Below, piece by piece: positions 17,542-25,198 of a stretch of DNA of 64,000 nt (positions are counted from its first letter, which is position 1; each line of letters begins with the position of its first letter). The stretch is from Cyclobacterium xiamenense (GTDB lineage Bacteria; Bacteroidota; Bacteroidia; Cytophagales; Cyclobacteriaceae). The notes below the pieces were generated by a model, which made no database searches, was not told the origin of the DNA, and was given only the letters and a program-made list of their open reading frames with translations. Made by a program: the position numbers and the translations under genes. The stretch spans positions 62,001 through 126,000 of the forward strand of contig NZ_WIOK01000016.1 of NCBI RefSeq assembly GCF_009467825.1. Reading direction: 5' to 3'.

Positions 17542-18204
17542 TTAGCCCTTTATTTCGTGGACGATTTCCAGGGCCTTTTTGGTCATTTCCTGAATCTGGG
17601 CATAGTCCTTCGCTTGCAACAGAGGCTTACTTACCAACTTACTTCCCATGCCTACGGCACATACACCTGCGTCAAACCAGGACTTGATGTTTTCCCGGTC
17701 CAGGGAAACACCGCCGGTAGGCATGAACAGCAGGTTGGGAAAAAGCGATTTGATTGCGGACATGAAACCGGGGCCGAGCATGTCTCCGGGAAACAATTTG
17801 ATCATTTTGGCTCCCATGTTTTCGGCTTTTATGATTTCCGAGGGTGTCATGCATCCGGGTATCCAAAGCATGTCGTTCGCGTCTGCCACTTCCGCCACTT
17901 CTTCGACGAGACCCGGGCAGATGATAAAATCCGCACCTGCTTCGATATAGGTTTCCGCCATTTCCTTGTTTTTGATCGTGCCAATCCCCAGCAACAGGTC
18001 CTTCATGTCGCTGTCGCGCAAGGCCACCATTTTTTTGAAATTGGAAAGGGCTGCCTCGCCACGATTGGTGTATTCCACCATGCGAATACCGGCACCATAC
18101 AAGGCCTTAAGCACTTCCAGGCTGACGGTTTCGTCTTTGTCAAAATACAGGGGAAGTAGTGCTTGTTCGGGTATCTTATGTAAGATTGTGTCTTTTTTGC
18201 TCAT
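17542..18204 (-). CDS. eda: 2-keto-3-deoxy-6-phosphogluconate aldolase
   Basis: Cleaves KDPG to pyruvate and glyceraldehyde 3-phosphate, the last step of uronate or Entner-Doudoroff degradation. 220 residues, usual length. The TIM barrel shows GIRMVEYTNRGEAALSNF (with Glu45, general base position), LLGIGTIKNKEMAE, ADFIICPGLVEEV, WIPGCMTPSEI and GAKMIKLFPGD with the Schiff-base Lys136, then FMPTGGVSLDRENIKSWF for phosphate binding. It is the last gene of an operon after kdgK and yhcH; 79 bases separate it from yhcH. Together they convert 2-keto-3-deoxygluconate, as from alginate, pectin or hexuronates, to central metabolites. Confidence 0.96.
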   Translation of the reverse strand: MSKKDTILHKIPEQALLPLYFDKDETVSLEVLKALYGAGIRMVEYTNRGEAALSNFKKMVALRDSDMKDLLLGIGTIKNKEMAETYIEAGADFIICPGLVEEVAEVADANDMLWIPGCMTPSEIIKAENMGAKMIKLFPGDMLGPGFMSAIKSLFPNLLFMPTGGVSLDRENIKSWFDAGVCAVGMGSKLVSKPLLQAKDYAQIQEMTKKALEIVHEIKG

Positions 18205-18283
18205 CGTTTTAGAATTAACTCATCCCGGGTCAGCAACTGATCGGGAAGGAAATGAATGAAGGGTTGCTGTGACCAACCCGACT

Positions 18284-18736
18284 TTAAATCAATACTTTTA
18301 TCACCATTTTTTTCAGCGCACCTTCGCCTATCATGGGCGAATGTACGTCCTCCGGAAAAAGGATGACAAACTGCCCCGGTTCCATTCCGAAGTACATTTC
18401 CGGCGCATCCGCATAAAAGGACACGTCTTTTTCCGGATTGTAGGATCCTTTCGGTTGGGTACATTTTTCTCTGGGTTTCCAACCGATGGATTCCTTTCCG
18501 CTGATGCAAACCTGTATGTCGATATGCCGGTCGTGGCACTCGAATTTTTCGTTGGCTTCTTCCGCAGTTTTAGCCGGTTTGGTAAAAACCGCAGCTACCA
18601 GTTTATCTCCATCTATCGCATACTTCCCGTCTTCCAGGGAGGACAGGTCCTGTTTGGATAGGTAGTCGAATGCCGCTGCAAACAACGGATGCACGGAATG
18701 GTATTTTTTGCTATTGGCGAGGGTGTCAAGTATCAT
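18284..18736 (-). CDS. YhcH/YjgK/YiaL family protein (beta-galactosidase subunit beta-like)
   Basis: Small cupin-like protein of the DUF386 family, thought to help sugar-acid or sialic-acid catabolism; the exact reaction is not established. 150 residues, normal length. Motifs: MILDTLANSKKYHSVHP at the N-terminus, GKYAIDGDKLVAAVFTKPAK, FECHDRHIDIQVCISGKESI with the metal-binding H-x-H and later H/E residues, FYADAPEMYFGMEPGQFVI and FPEDVHSPMIGEG, where the final His completes the cupin metal site. It lies between kdgK (11-base gap) and eda, which links it to 2-keto-3-deoxygluconate use here. Confidence 0.92.
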   Translation of the reverse strand: MILDTLANSKKYHSVHPLFAAAFDYLSKQDLSSLEDGKYAIDGDKLVAAVFTKPAKTAEEANEKFECHDRHIDIQVCISGKESIGWKPREKCTQPKGSYNPEKDVSFYADAPEMYFGMEPGQFVILFPEDVHSPMIGEGALKKMVIKVLI

Positions 18737-18747
18737 GGTTTCCTGGA

Positions 18748-19773
18748 TTAACGCTGAACCCTTCCGCTGGCATCTCCGCCCATCAGGACCTTGACTTCAG
18801 CCAGGGTGGCGTGGTTCATGTCACCCGGGATGGTATGCTTCAGCGCCGAAGCCGCTACCGCAAACTCACAGGCGTCTTTCATGGACATTTTTTCTACCAG
18901 GCCATAGATAAAACCGCTGGCAAAAGAATCCCCGCCGCCGACGCGGTCTACGATGCGCACGTCGTACTTTTTGGAATGGTAAAATTCGGTCCCGTCGTAT
19001 ACCAAAGCGCTCCAGCCATTATCGGAGGCGCTGTAACTTTCGCGAAGGGTAGAAGCGATGTATTGAAATCCAAATTTCTCCTTCATCTGCTTGAACACGT
19101 CCTTGTATCCGTCCAGATTGAGTTCTCCTTTGGTCACATCGGTTTCCTTACTTTTGAAGCCAAGGGTGGTTTCGGCGTCTTCCTCATTGCCGATACAAAC
19201 ATCCACGTACTGGCAAAGACGTGTCATTACTTCCCGGGCTTTTTCCTTACTCCACAATTTCTTTCGGTAGTTTAGGTCGATGCTGGTCGTCACGCCTTTT
19301 GCTTTGGCTGCCTTGAGTGCAGCTTCAGTCAGGGCCGCTGCTTTATCGCTGAGAGCAGGCGTGATGCCGGTGGTATGAAACCAAACGGCATTTTCAAATA
19401 TTTTATCAAAATCAAAATCAGCGATTTCTGCCTCAGCGATGGACGCATCGGCCCGGTCGTACACCACTTGGGAAGCACGCATCGATGCACCGGTTTCCAA
19501 AAAGTATATACCCAGGCGTTTTCCACCTTTGGCAATAAACTGGGTATCCACCCCATACCTTCTCAAATGATTGATGGCAGACTGACCAATGGGGTTATCT
19601 GGCACCTTCGTAACAAAGGTCCCTTCCAGGCCATAATTGCAAAGTGCGCCCGCTACATTGGCTTCCCCTCCTCCATAAGTAATATCAAAGGTGTCTGACT
19701 GCACAAAACGTTTGAAGTCAGGTGTAGAAAGACGAAGCATTACTTCTCCAAGGGTTACAACTTTTTTTGACAT
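18748..19773 (-). CDS. kdgK: 2-keto-3-deoxygluconate kinase (PfkB family)
   Basis: Phosphorylates 2-keto-3-deoxygluconate to KDPG with ATP. 341 residues from the ATG at 19773. PfkB features: VTLGEVMLRLSTPDFKRF at the N-terminus, YGGGEANVAGALCNYGLE (substrate site), RASQVVYDRADASI, and the C-terminal signature DRVGGGDSFASGFIYGL with the anion hole and catalytic Asp. The R-V-G-G-G-D form of the signature is usual for KDG kinases. First gene of the kdgK-yhcH-eda operon; the product is the substrate of the aldolase at 17542. No transporter or regulator gene accompanies the operon in this window. Confidence 0.93.
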   Translation of the reverse strand: MSKKVVTLGEVMLRLSTPDFKRFVQSDTFDITYGGGEANVAGALCNYGLEGTFVTKVPDNPIGQSAINHLRRYGVDTQFIAKGGKRLGIYFLETGASMRASQVVYDRADASIAEAEIADFDFDKIFENAVWFHTTGITPALSDKAAALTEAALKAAKAKGVTTSIDLNYRKKLWSKEKAREVMTRLCQYVDVCIGNEEDAETTLGFKSKETDVTKGELNLDGYKDVFKQMKEKFGFQYIASTLRESYSASDNGWSALVYDGTEFYHSKKYDVRIVDRVGGGDSFASGFIYGLVEKMSMKDACEFAVAASALKHTIPGDMNHATLAEVKVLMGGDASGRVQR

Positions 19774-20124
19774 GATTGGTTTATGTGTTTAATGATGAAT
19801 TGAACAAGTACAGTAAAAATTGGAAAGGTGCCATTTCGGAAGCAATGATGCTACAAAAGGCCTTTTCAAGACAAGACTACTGCTTTATTTTCTAAAAACC
19901 AAATATATTGGGTGGGCGCGAAAGTATTTGATTCGCTATCAATGGGATACCGATGAGTCGTGTCAAGCCGTCAAAAGGAGGTAGAAAGAAGCCGTATTAT
20001 TTGTCCCGGTAAAATCGTTTTTTAATGGATCCTAGGGAGGTTCGAAGACCGCTGGAAAAACCCCGTCTATATCCCAAAAGCGCAACGGGATCCGCGAAGC
20101 CTCGTTAGGGAAAATCAACAGCGA
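19774..20124. other. Intergenic region without a recognised gene
   Basis: 351 bases upstream of kdgK and downstream of the DUF1456 gene. It should hold the promoter of the kdgK operon, but I see no clear box, palindrome or reading frame of coding quality. Confidence 0.4.
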
Positions 20125-20604
20125 TCAGGTATCCGATTCGTTGGTTCCTTCCCGGTAGTACTGCCGCATGCCCTGAAGAAAATTACGCAGGATTTGGTCT
20201 TTGCAAAGCCGGTATTGCTTTTGTTCCGGTTTCCTGTAAAATGCACTCAACTCGTGTTTGCTGATGATCCGTCCGGCCAATTCCAGGATTTTCAGCTGTT
20301 CCTCGTCGGTCAGTTCCAGAGCGATCTTTAGCTTTCGCAGGATTTGGTTATTGGTCAGCCGGTTTTCGGGAAGTGGAACGGCTCCTTCTTTTGCACCTCG
20401 TTTGTAGGTAATCAACCCATTTAAAAAAGCGGCTAACTTAAAATCTCCCAGAGGATTAAAGGCTTCGTCGTCGTCTTTTTTCAACCAGTTACTGACTTCT
20501 GCACGCGTGGTTTCCAGGCCGCCAAGTCCAAAAATCCGAATCATCTGGTCATCGCCAAAATCAAAGGTATACCGCAGGCTTCGTAAAATATCGTTGTTTT
20601 GCAT
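20125..20604 (-). CDS. DUF1456 family protein (YehS-like)
   Basis: Cytoplasmic protein of unknown function. 159 residues with two repeats of the family's ~70-residue unit: MQNNDILRSLRYTFDFGDDQM ... VSNWLKKDDDEAF and then LTNNQILRKLKIALELTDEEQL ... LSAFYRKPEQKQYR, ending CKDQILRNFLQGMRQYYR. The N-N-D/Q-I-L-R opening and the L-S-x-x-x-R-K-P segment are diagnostic for E. coli YehS relatives. It stands alone. Confidence 0.93.
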   Translation of the reverse strand: MQNNDILRSLRYTFDFGDDQMIRIFGLGGLETTRAEVSNWLKKDDDEAFNPLGDFKLAAFLNGLITYKRGAKEGAVPLPENRLTNNQILRKLKIALELTDEEQLKILELAGRIISKHELSAFYRKPEQKQYRLCKDQILRNFLQGMRQYYREGTNESDT

Positions 20605-20779
20605 GGGCCATAAAGGTAAGAAAAGCGATGAATTAGTTCCCCATGGAGCGGCAGCTAATTCCCCAGGGGCAGTGGTAATTCCAGGGGACCCCTACTAGGC
20701 AATGGATCTAACAGCTCCTCCCGCGTCCCTACATACCGTATTCTTTCATTTGGTTGGGATCAAAGGAGCCACTGGTTGA

Positions 20780-21033
20780 ATTTCGCCGGATTAGTTGCAA
20801 AAAGGTTGGGCCAATGACGACAGGGTTCCCCCAACTATTCGTATCTTTTGGAGATAAACACGGCAACGAAAATACTACCCGGCTGGCAGTTTTGCTGTGC
20901 GGTAAACACCTGGGAAGAAATCTGGGCTACGGATTTGGAACGTGCATACGGGGTCGATTTGGAGGCCTATGGGCCGGGGAGCAGCGATTGGAACGATGCG
21001 CTGGTCGATATATACTTGTCCACCCCACAATAA
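20780..21033 (+). pseudogene. Remnant of a GyrI-like / AraC effector-binding domain protein
   Basis: The last ~45 residues of this stretch read TWEEIWATDLERAYGVDLEA then YGPGSSDWNDALVDIYLS and a stop at 21031-21033. This matches the C-terminal end of GyrI-like small-molecule-binding proteins (W-x-x-I-W-x-T-D-L-x-R-x-Y, then D-F-E-x-Y-G and a final V-D-I-Y-I). Just upstream, in another frame, is YYPAGSFAVR, like the preceding family segment I-P-A-G-K-Y-A-V, followed by a stop, so a frameshift lies near 20900. No good N-terminal half is present. I treat it as a degraded gene; the left border is approximate. Confidence 0.45.
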
Positions 21034-21140
21034 GCTCAGGCTTTTCTGCCGGGATAGCGTTGAGCAGCTGACTCGATTTACAGCGGTCATGACTTATTTT
21101 TAGCGGTTTTCAGTGTACACAAGTCGAAGAACAAAACAGG

Positions 21141-21944
21141 ATGCAGGCGCAACAACATACTCCCTACACGTTAATCACCGGTGCCAGTATGGGCATTGGA
21201 AAGGCTTTTGCAGGTGCCTGTGCCCGAAAAGGCCGAAATCTGCTGTTGGTTGCCTTCCCGGATGGTCAGTTGGAAGAGGTGCAACGGGAATTGCTGGCGG
21301 TATTTTCCGTATCCGTGTTGATTTTTCCCGTCGATTTAACGCAAGCAGACGCCGCCCAACGGTTGGTTCGGTTTTGTGAGGAAAAGAAACTAGCCATCGA
21401 TATACTTATCAACAATGCCGGCATGGGAGCGGGAGGGTTGTTTGAAAACATTCCTTTGGAAAAATACCTGCAAATCATCGACCTGAACAACAAGGCCATG
21501 GTCTCCCTGTGTCACCGGTTCCTTCCACTTTTGCAAGCACAGGAGCGGGCCTATGTACTTAACATGAGCAGCATGGAGGCGACGTTACCTTTGCCCTACA
21601 AAGCGGTTTATACTGGTTCCAAGAATTTTGTCTACGCATTTTCGCTAGCCTTGCGGGAGGAACAGCAACCGGGACCGGTTTCGGTCACGGTTGTTTGCCC
21701 CGGACCGGTCCTAACCAATCCGGAAGCCCTAATGCGGGCAAATGCCCATGGAAAACGGGCCAGGTGGGTCATGTGCAGCCCGGAAGAAGTAGCGGATTTG
21801 GCACTCAAAGGATTGTTTCGCGGAAAAGCCGTGGTGGTTCCCGGCAGGGTCAACCAGGCACTGGTCCGGCTGATGAAGCTGGTGCCAACCTCCCTCAAGA
21901 TGCGGCTATTGGAGCGCCTGTTTCGGGTGTACCGCAATCATTAA
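21141..21944 (+). CDS. Short-chain dehydrogenase/reductase (SDR), DltE/YqjQ-like
   Basis: NAD(P)-dependent oxidoreductase, substrate unknown. 267 residues from the ATG at 21141. Rossmann motif TLITGASMGIGKAFAGAC (T-G-x-x-x-G-I-G), LAIDILINNAGMGAGG (N-N-A-G), catalytic Ser in YVLNMSSMEA and Y-x-x-x-K in AVYTGSKNFVYAFS. The proline-rich VTVVCPGPVLTN follows as usual. The C-terminus has a hydrophobic/basic stretch (PTSLKMRLLERLFRV), as in 'DltE-like' SDRs that associate with the membrane. Its stop is directly followed by the stop of the converging SDR gene, with no base between. Confidence 0.93.
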   Translation: MQAQQHTPYTLITGASMGIGKAFAGACARKGRNLLLVAFPDGQLEEVQRELLAVFSVSVLIFPVDLTQADAAQRLVRFCEEKKLAIDILINNAGMGAGGLFENIPLEKYLQIIDLNNKAMVSLCHRFLPLLQAQERAYVLNMSSMEATLPLPYKAVYTGSKNFVYAFSLALREEQQPGPVSVTVVCPGPVLTNPEALMRANAHGKRARWVMCSPEEVADLALKGLFRGKAVVVPGRVNQALVRLMKLVPTSLKMRLLERLFRVYRNH

Positions 21945-22796
21945 TTAAAAGTAGGAGGTGATGCCACACATTTCTTCGCTTAGTTCCCACAATCGGGATG
22001 CGTCCTGGGGGGATAGCGCTTTTTTACTCGGATTTTTTTGCCGGCAATTGTCCCAGTAGGCGCCGGAAATTCCCTTCACTTCAGGGGACTGCGCCAGGTA
22101 AATCGATGTTTCGGCCCCTTTCTCGGGTGATTTACCCGTAAGGCGCCGAATTTTCCAGGCAAAGCCGTGCCAGCTAAGGGTGTGTTTGAGCCCGATATCC
22201 GTTTTGACCAAACCCGGCTGCACTGCATAGCTGGAAAGCTTTGGATGGGTTTTTCTTCGGTCAAATTCCCGGGTAAACAATACATTGGCCAGCTTGGATT
22301 GAGCGTAGGCACGTAGCCCGTGGTAGTTTTGGCGGAGGTTTACGTCGTCAAAATGTAGTTTTCCATGAAAATGCGAATCCGAACTAACGGTAATTATCCG
22401 GGGATCGTCCGATTGTAGCAGCAGGGGTAGCAAGCAATGCGTCAGTAAAAAGGGAGCCAGGTGGTTGATTGCCCATTGCCGCTCAAAACCGTCCGGAGTC
22501 CGGGAAAAATTCGAAAACCAGGCCCCGGCGTTGTTGATCAACACATCCAATTTGGTGTATTTTTTTTTCAAGCGGGCCGCCATATTGCGAATCTCCTGCT
22601 GGGAGCTCAAATCGGCCAGGGCATAGTCCAGGTCTGCATGGGGAAACTCCCTGCGAATGGCGTCCAATGTTTCCCTGGCTTTTTCCTCGCTGCGGCAGGA
22701 GACAACGACCCGTGCACCCATTTCTCCAAGCGCTTTGGCTGTGGCCAATCCAATTCCCGTATTGGCGCCTGTTACCAGGCAGATTTTATTTTTCAC
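21945..22796 (-). CDS. SDR-family oxidoreductase, retinol-dehydrogenase-like
   Basis: NAD(P)-dependent oxidoreductase; the substrate is unknown. 283 residues from a GTG at 22796. Motifs: CLVTGANTGIGLATAKALGE (cofactor), VVVSCRSEEKA (basic residues that favour NADPH), LDVLINNAGAW, catalytic Ser in IITVSSDSHFHGK and Tyr-x-x-x-Lys in AYAQSKLANVLFT. The order DDVNL ... YAQSKLAN is typical of the retinol dehydrogenase/WW-oxidoreductase group. The start overlaps the end of the small exported protein gene upstream (22786) by 11 bases, so they are probably co-transcribed. Confidence 0.93.
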   Translation of the reverse strand: MKNKICLVTGANTGIGLATAKALGEMGARVVVSCRSEEKARETLDAIRREFPHADLDYALADLSSQQEIRNMAARLKKKYTKLDVLINNAGAWFSNFSRTPDGFERQWAINHLAPFLLTHCLLPLLLQSDDPRIITVSSDSHFHGKLHFDDVNLRQNYHGLRAYAQSKLANVLFTREFDRRKTHPKLSSYAVQPGLVKTDIGLKHTLSWHGFAWKIRRLTGKSPEKGAETSIYLAQSPEVKGISGAYWDNCRQKNPSKKALSPQDASRLWELSEEMCGITSYF

Positions 22797-23184
22797 GCGT
22801 TGGTTTCAGTTTCTTCTTTTCTTCCAGAATGTGCGGGTACAGATCGTAAGTGGGATAAAATTCGGTGGAAAAGGCACCCCATACACTTTTTTCCACGGAG
22901 ATATTCAGGTTTCGCAATTCGCTGGCGGGTATTTTGACGGTAACCACCTGTCCGATACCCATCATCACATACCAATTCACCACTTTGGCAGAAGGGGGAG
23001 GAAAGTTTTCCAGAAAGCCATTGTTGTTTCGAATTTCCCGTAATTCCTCGATGTTTTTGTCCTGGTGGTGTTTCATAAAGATGGTGACCATCAGGCTGTC
23101 GGATGCCGTTTCGGTTTCGGCTTGTTGCCCGATTGACAGGTGGGCGACACCCAGAAAAGTAAGGAGTAAAATTGCTGTTTTCAT
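22786..23184 (-). CDS. Small exported protein of unknown function
   Basis: 132-residue secreted protein, starting at the ATG at 23184 (MKTAILLLTFLGVAHLSIGQ gives the signal peptide); an upstream start at 23214 is possible. The mature part has SLMVTIFMKHHQDKNIEELR and VVNWYVMMGIGQVVTVKIPA then LRNLNISVEKSVWGAFSTEF, which has the strand-helix-strand pattern of a small ferredoxin-like (dimeric alpha-beta barrel) domain, as in GYD or DUF3303-type proteins. I cannot assign a function. It overlaps the following SDR gene by 11 bases. Confidence 0.8.
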   Translation of the reverse strand: MKTAILLLTFLGVAHLSIGQQAETETASDSLMVTIFMKHHQDKNIEELREIRNNNGFLENFPPPSAKVVNWYVMMGIGQVVTVKIPASELRNLNISVEKSVWGAFSTEFYPTYDLYPHILEEKKKLKPTREK

Positions 23185-23780
23185 GATTCGGTTTCCGTTT
23201 TGGTGGTTTTTCATTTCGGTTTGCCATAAAAAAGCGTTTTGCCGATCGCCAGCAAGAACCTCTTTCTATCGGAAAATATCACGTACAAAAACTGTTTTGG
23301 TTCGTTAAAACCGAAGCGTTCGCAACGGTTTATCTACCAATAGAAATACATCCGGACAGTAATACCCAACCGACAGTACTTAAAGTTAGTATTTTTTTTC
23401 GGATGCCCGACAGGGGTAATCCAAAGCAGGGAATATTTCGTCGAAAGAAAACAGCAGCGCCAAATGGAAGGGTTTTTGGTCGGACTGGTTTTTGGCGTTC
23501 TTGCGTTTTCAATCGATTATCCACCGGTTGATTGTTCTCAATTCATTGTATCTGGATCCAAATCGTTATTTTTGCTTCACTTTCGCTCAGAGCAGCTATT
23601 GACCTGGTATCGGCAGCATCCAAAAATGACTGCCTCAGATCAGGTGTAATGGAAATGAACGTGAGTATTTCCAGGAAAACGAACATCAAACAAACCAACG
23701 AAATCCTGCGTGTCGAATGCTCCCTTACGTTTGATTTTTGTATGCGCTGGTTTGATTTGTACTAAAAAATTGCTTGATCC
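23185..23780. other. Intergenic region without a recognised gene
   Basis: About 600 bases between divergent genes. Short open frames (for example 23464-23649 and 23532-23765) have no family features, no signal peptide and no plausible start context. I see no RNA gene or repeat. Confidence 0.4.
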
Positions 23781-24329
23781 ATGGGTAAAGAAACATTTAA
23801 ATACATAGCGAATTATTGCGAGGAAAATATCTGGCAGCTGTGCAGACATCCGGTGTTGGCAGAAACGGACAAGCGGGTAGTGATCGTTTCCAACCAAGCC
23901 GGAAACTGCTCCTTTTGGCAGCAGCAATCCATGCCTGACTCTGGTCCTGTTTGCTGGGATTACCACGTGGTGCTTTTGGCTTTTGTCAGCGGGGAATGGT
24001 GTGTCTATGATTTTGATTCCAAGCTCGAATTCCCGGTGGGTCTGGCGAGCTACCTGGAATGCACCTTCAGACCAACGCAAACCACAGCGGCGAATGCCCC
24101 ATTTTTCAAAGTGTTTCCGGGAGATGAATTTACCCGGACTTTTTCTTCCGACAGAAGCCATATGAAAGATGCCGTGGGAAACTGGATTTTTCAGCCCCCC
24201 GCATGGGATGCGATTGAAAGCGATCAGTCCCCAGGCTTGCACCTGAACGAAATTCGCGATTTCAGCCCAAAGAGTCCCCATCGGGTACTCAGTTTAGACG
24301 AATTAAAAGCCGCATTTGTGCAGGCTTAA
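23781..24329 (+). CDS. Protein N-terminal glutamine amidohydrolase (NTAQ1/WDYHV1-like)
   Basis: Predicted to deamidate N-terminal glutamine of proteins to glutamate, the job of eukaryotic NTAQ1 in the Arg/N-degron pathway. 182 residues, close to the ~205 of the human enzyme. The match is strong along the whole length: YCEENIWQLC (catalytic Cys13), VVIVSNQAGNCSFWQQQS, GPVCWDYHVVLLAF (catalytic His62 in the eponymous W-D-Y-H-V), CVYDFDSKLEFP (catalytic Asp77), FSSDRSHMKDAVGNW (diagnostic S-D-R-S-H-M-K-D), then the acidic-proline C-terminus HRVLSLDELKAAF. All three catalytic residues known for human NTAQ1 (Cys28, His81, Asp97) are kept. No signal peptide, so cytoplasmic. It overlaps the end of the converging deacetylase gene by 4 bases. 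Which bacterial proteins it acts on is unknown. Confidence 0.93.
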   Translation: MGKETFKYIANYCEENIWQLCRHPVLAETDKRVVIVSNQAGNCSFWQQQSMPDSGPVCWDYHVVLLAFVSGEWCVYDFDSKLEFPVGLASYLECTFRPTQTTAANAPFFKVFPGDEFTRTFSSDRSHMKDAVGNWIFQPPAWDAIESDQSPGLHLNEIRDFSPKSPHRVLSLDELKAAFVQA

Positions 24330-25198
24330 TTTCGCAAGGGCCGGCTCAAGTCGGGTTTCAGTAGCCTGTCTGCCTCCCCAAAATCTATGTAGGAACCCAA
24401 ATCCTGGAGGGACAAGACATGGTATCCTTCCTGGCTTAGGTAATCCAGGTACTTCCTAAAAAGCGCTGGTGACGTACTCACCCAGGGATGTTCCAGGTCA
24501 GGCACCCCATGGATGGTCAGAATAACCACTTTCCCATCCCTGGCTTTTTCCAGCGCATCGAAAATCTCTTGTTCGTTTGTATCGTCCGTTGCCCAGCTGG
24601 GTAGGAGGTACGGGTGATCGGAAAGGGGGTCGTAGACGCGGCCACCTCCGGCTCGCGCAATTCGATACTGTTTTTCCTGCAGGACCTCCAATACCGACTC
24701 GCTCATGCTGTAACCCGGATAGGCAAAACTACTGGGTTGTTGGATCCCGAGGGAATCCGCTTTTCGTTCGATATAATCGATTTCTTCCCGTATTTCCGCT
24801 TTCGAAAGCTTTCCGACCGGGGCGTGACTATGGGTGTGGTTGGCTACTTCAAAGCCCATCCGATCCAATTCCTGCATTTGGCGCCAGTTCATGTACTTGC
24901 TGCTATCCGCGTGATTGGGCGGAAATTCGCAGACGAAAAAGGTAGCGCCAAAGCCTTTTTCCTTCAATAAAGGAGCCACTTCGGAATAGTGGCTGGCCGG
25001 GGCATCGTCGAATGTCAGCACCACGATCTTGTCCGGTAGCGGTTTTCGAAGTACCTGGGAAGACAGTTCTCCATACGCGAGCATCAGGCAGGCCGCCAGG
25101 AAAAACCGACGAACCAAGCCGGTGCTACTGCCGTCTGCCTGTTGACCGATCCTACCCGTCGCCTCGTTTGGGCTGACGTTTGCACGGTTACCGTGCAT
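24326..25198 (-). CDS. Exported polysaccharide deacetylase (NodB family)
   Basis: Predicted to remove acetyl groups from a polysaccharide such as peptidoglycan, chitin or xylan. 290 residues; starts at 25198, overlapping the preceding gene's stop (25188) by 11 bases, and a signal-anchor (RRFFLAACLMLAYG) is near residue 40. NodB domain: KIVVLTFDDAPASHYSEVAP (T-F-D-D, catalytic base and metal Asp), FEVANHTHSHAPVGK (H-x-x-x-H metal motif), SFAYPGYSMSESVL (motif 3), and VVILTIHGVPDLEHP (motif 5 with His). All catalytic motifs are present. It sits last in an operon with the 899-residue dehydrogenase/cytochrome c lipoprotein. Confidence 0.92.
   Translation of the reverse strand: MHGNRANVSPNEATGRIGQQADGSSTGLVRRFFLAACLMLAYGELSSQVLRKPLPDKIVVLTFDDAPASHYSEVAPLLKEKGFGATFFVCEFPPNHADSSKYMNWRQMQELDRMGFEVANHTHSHAPVGKLSKAEIREEIDYIERKADSLGIQQPSSFAYPGYSMSESVLEVLQEKQYRIARAGGGRVYDPLSDHPYLLPSWATDDTNEQEIFDALEKARDGKVVILTIHGVPDLEHPWVSTSPALFRKYLDYLSQEGYHVLSLQDLGSYIDFGEADRLLKPDLSRPLRN

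Noticed and set aside
17542-19773. Larger polysaccharide utilisation locus around kdgK-yhcH-eda
   Set aside because: No SusC/SusD, lyase, transporter or regulator genes near; only the three-gene core is supported.
23464-23765. Short ORFs between the exported small protein and the NTAQ1-like gene
   Set aside because: Overlapping frames without protein-like composition; not supported.
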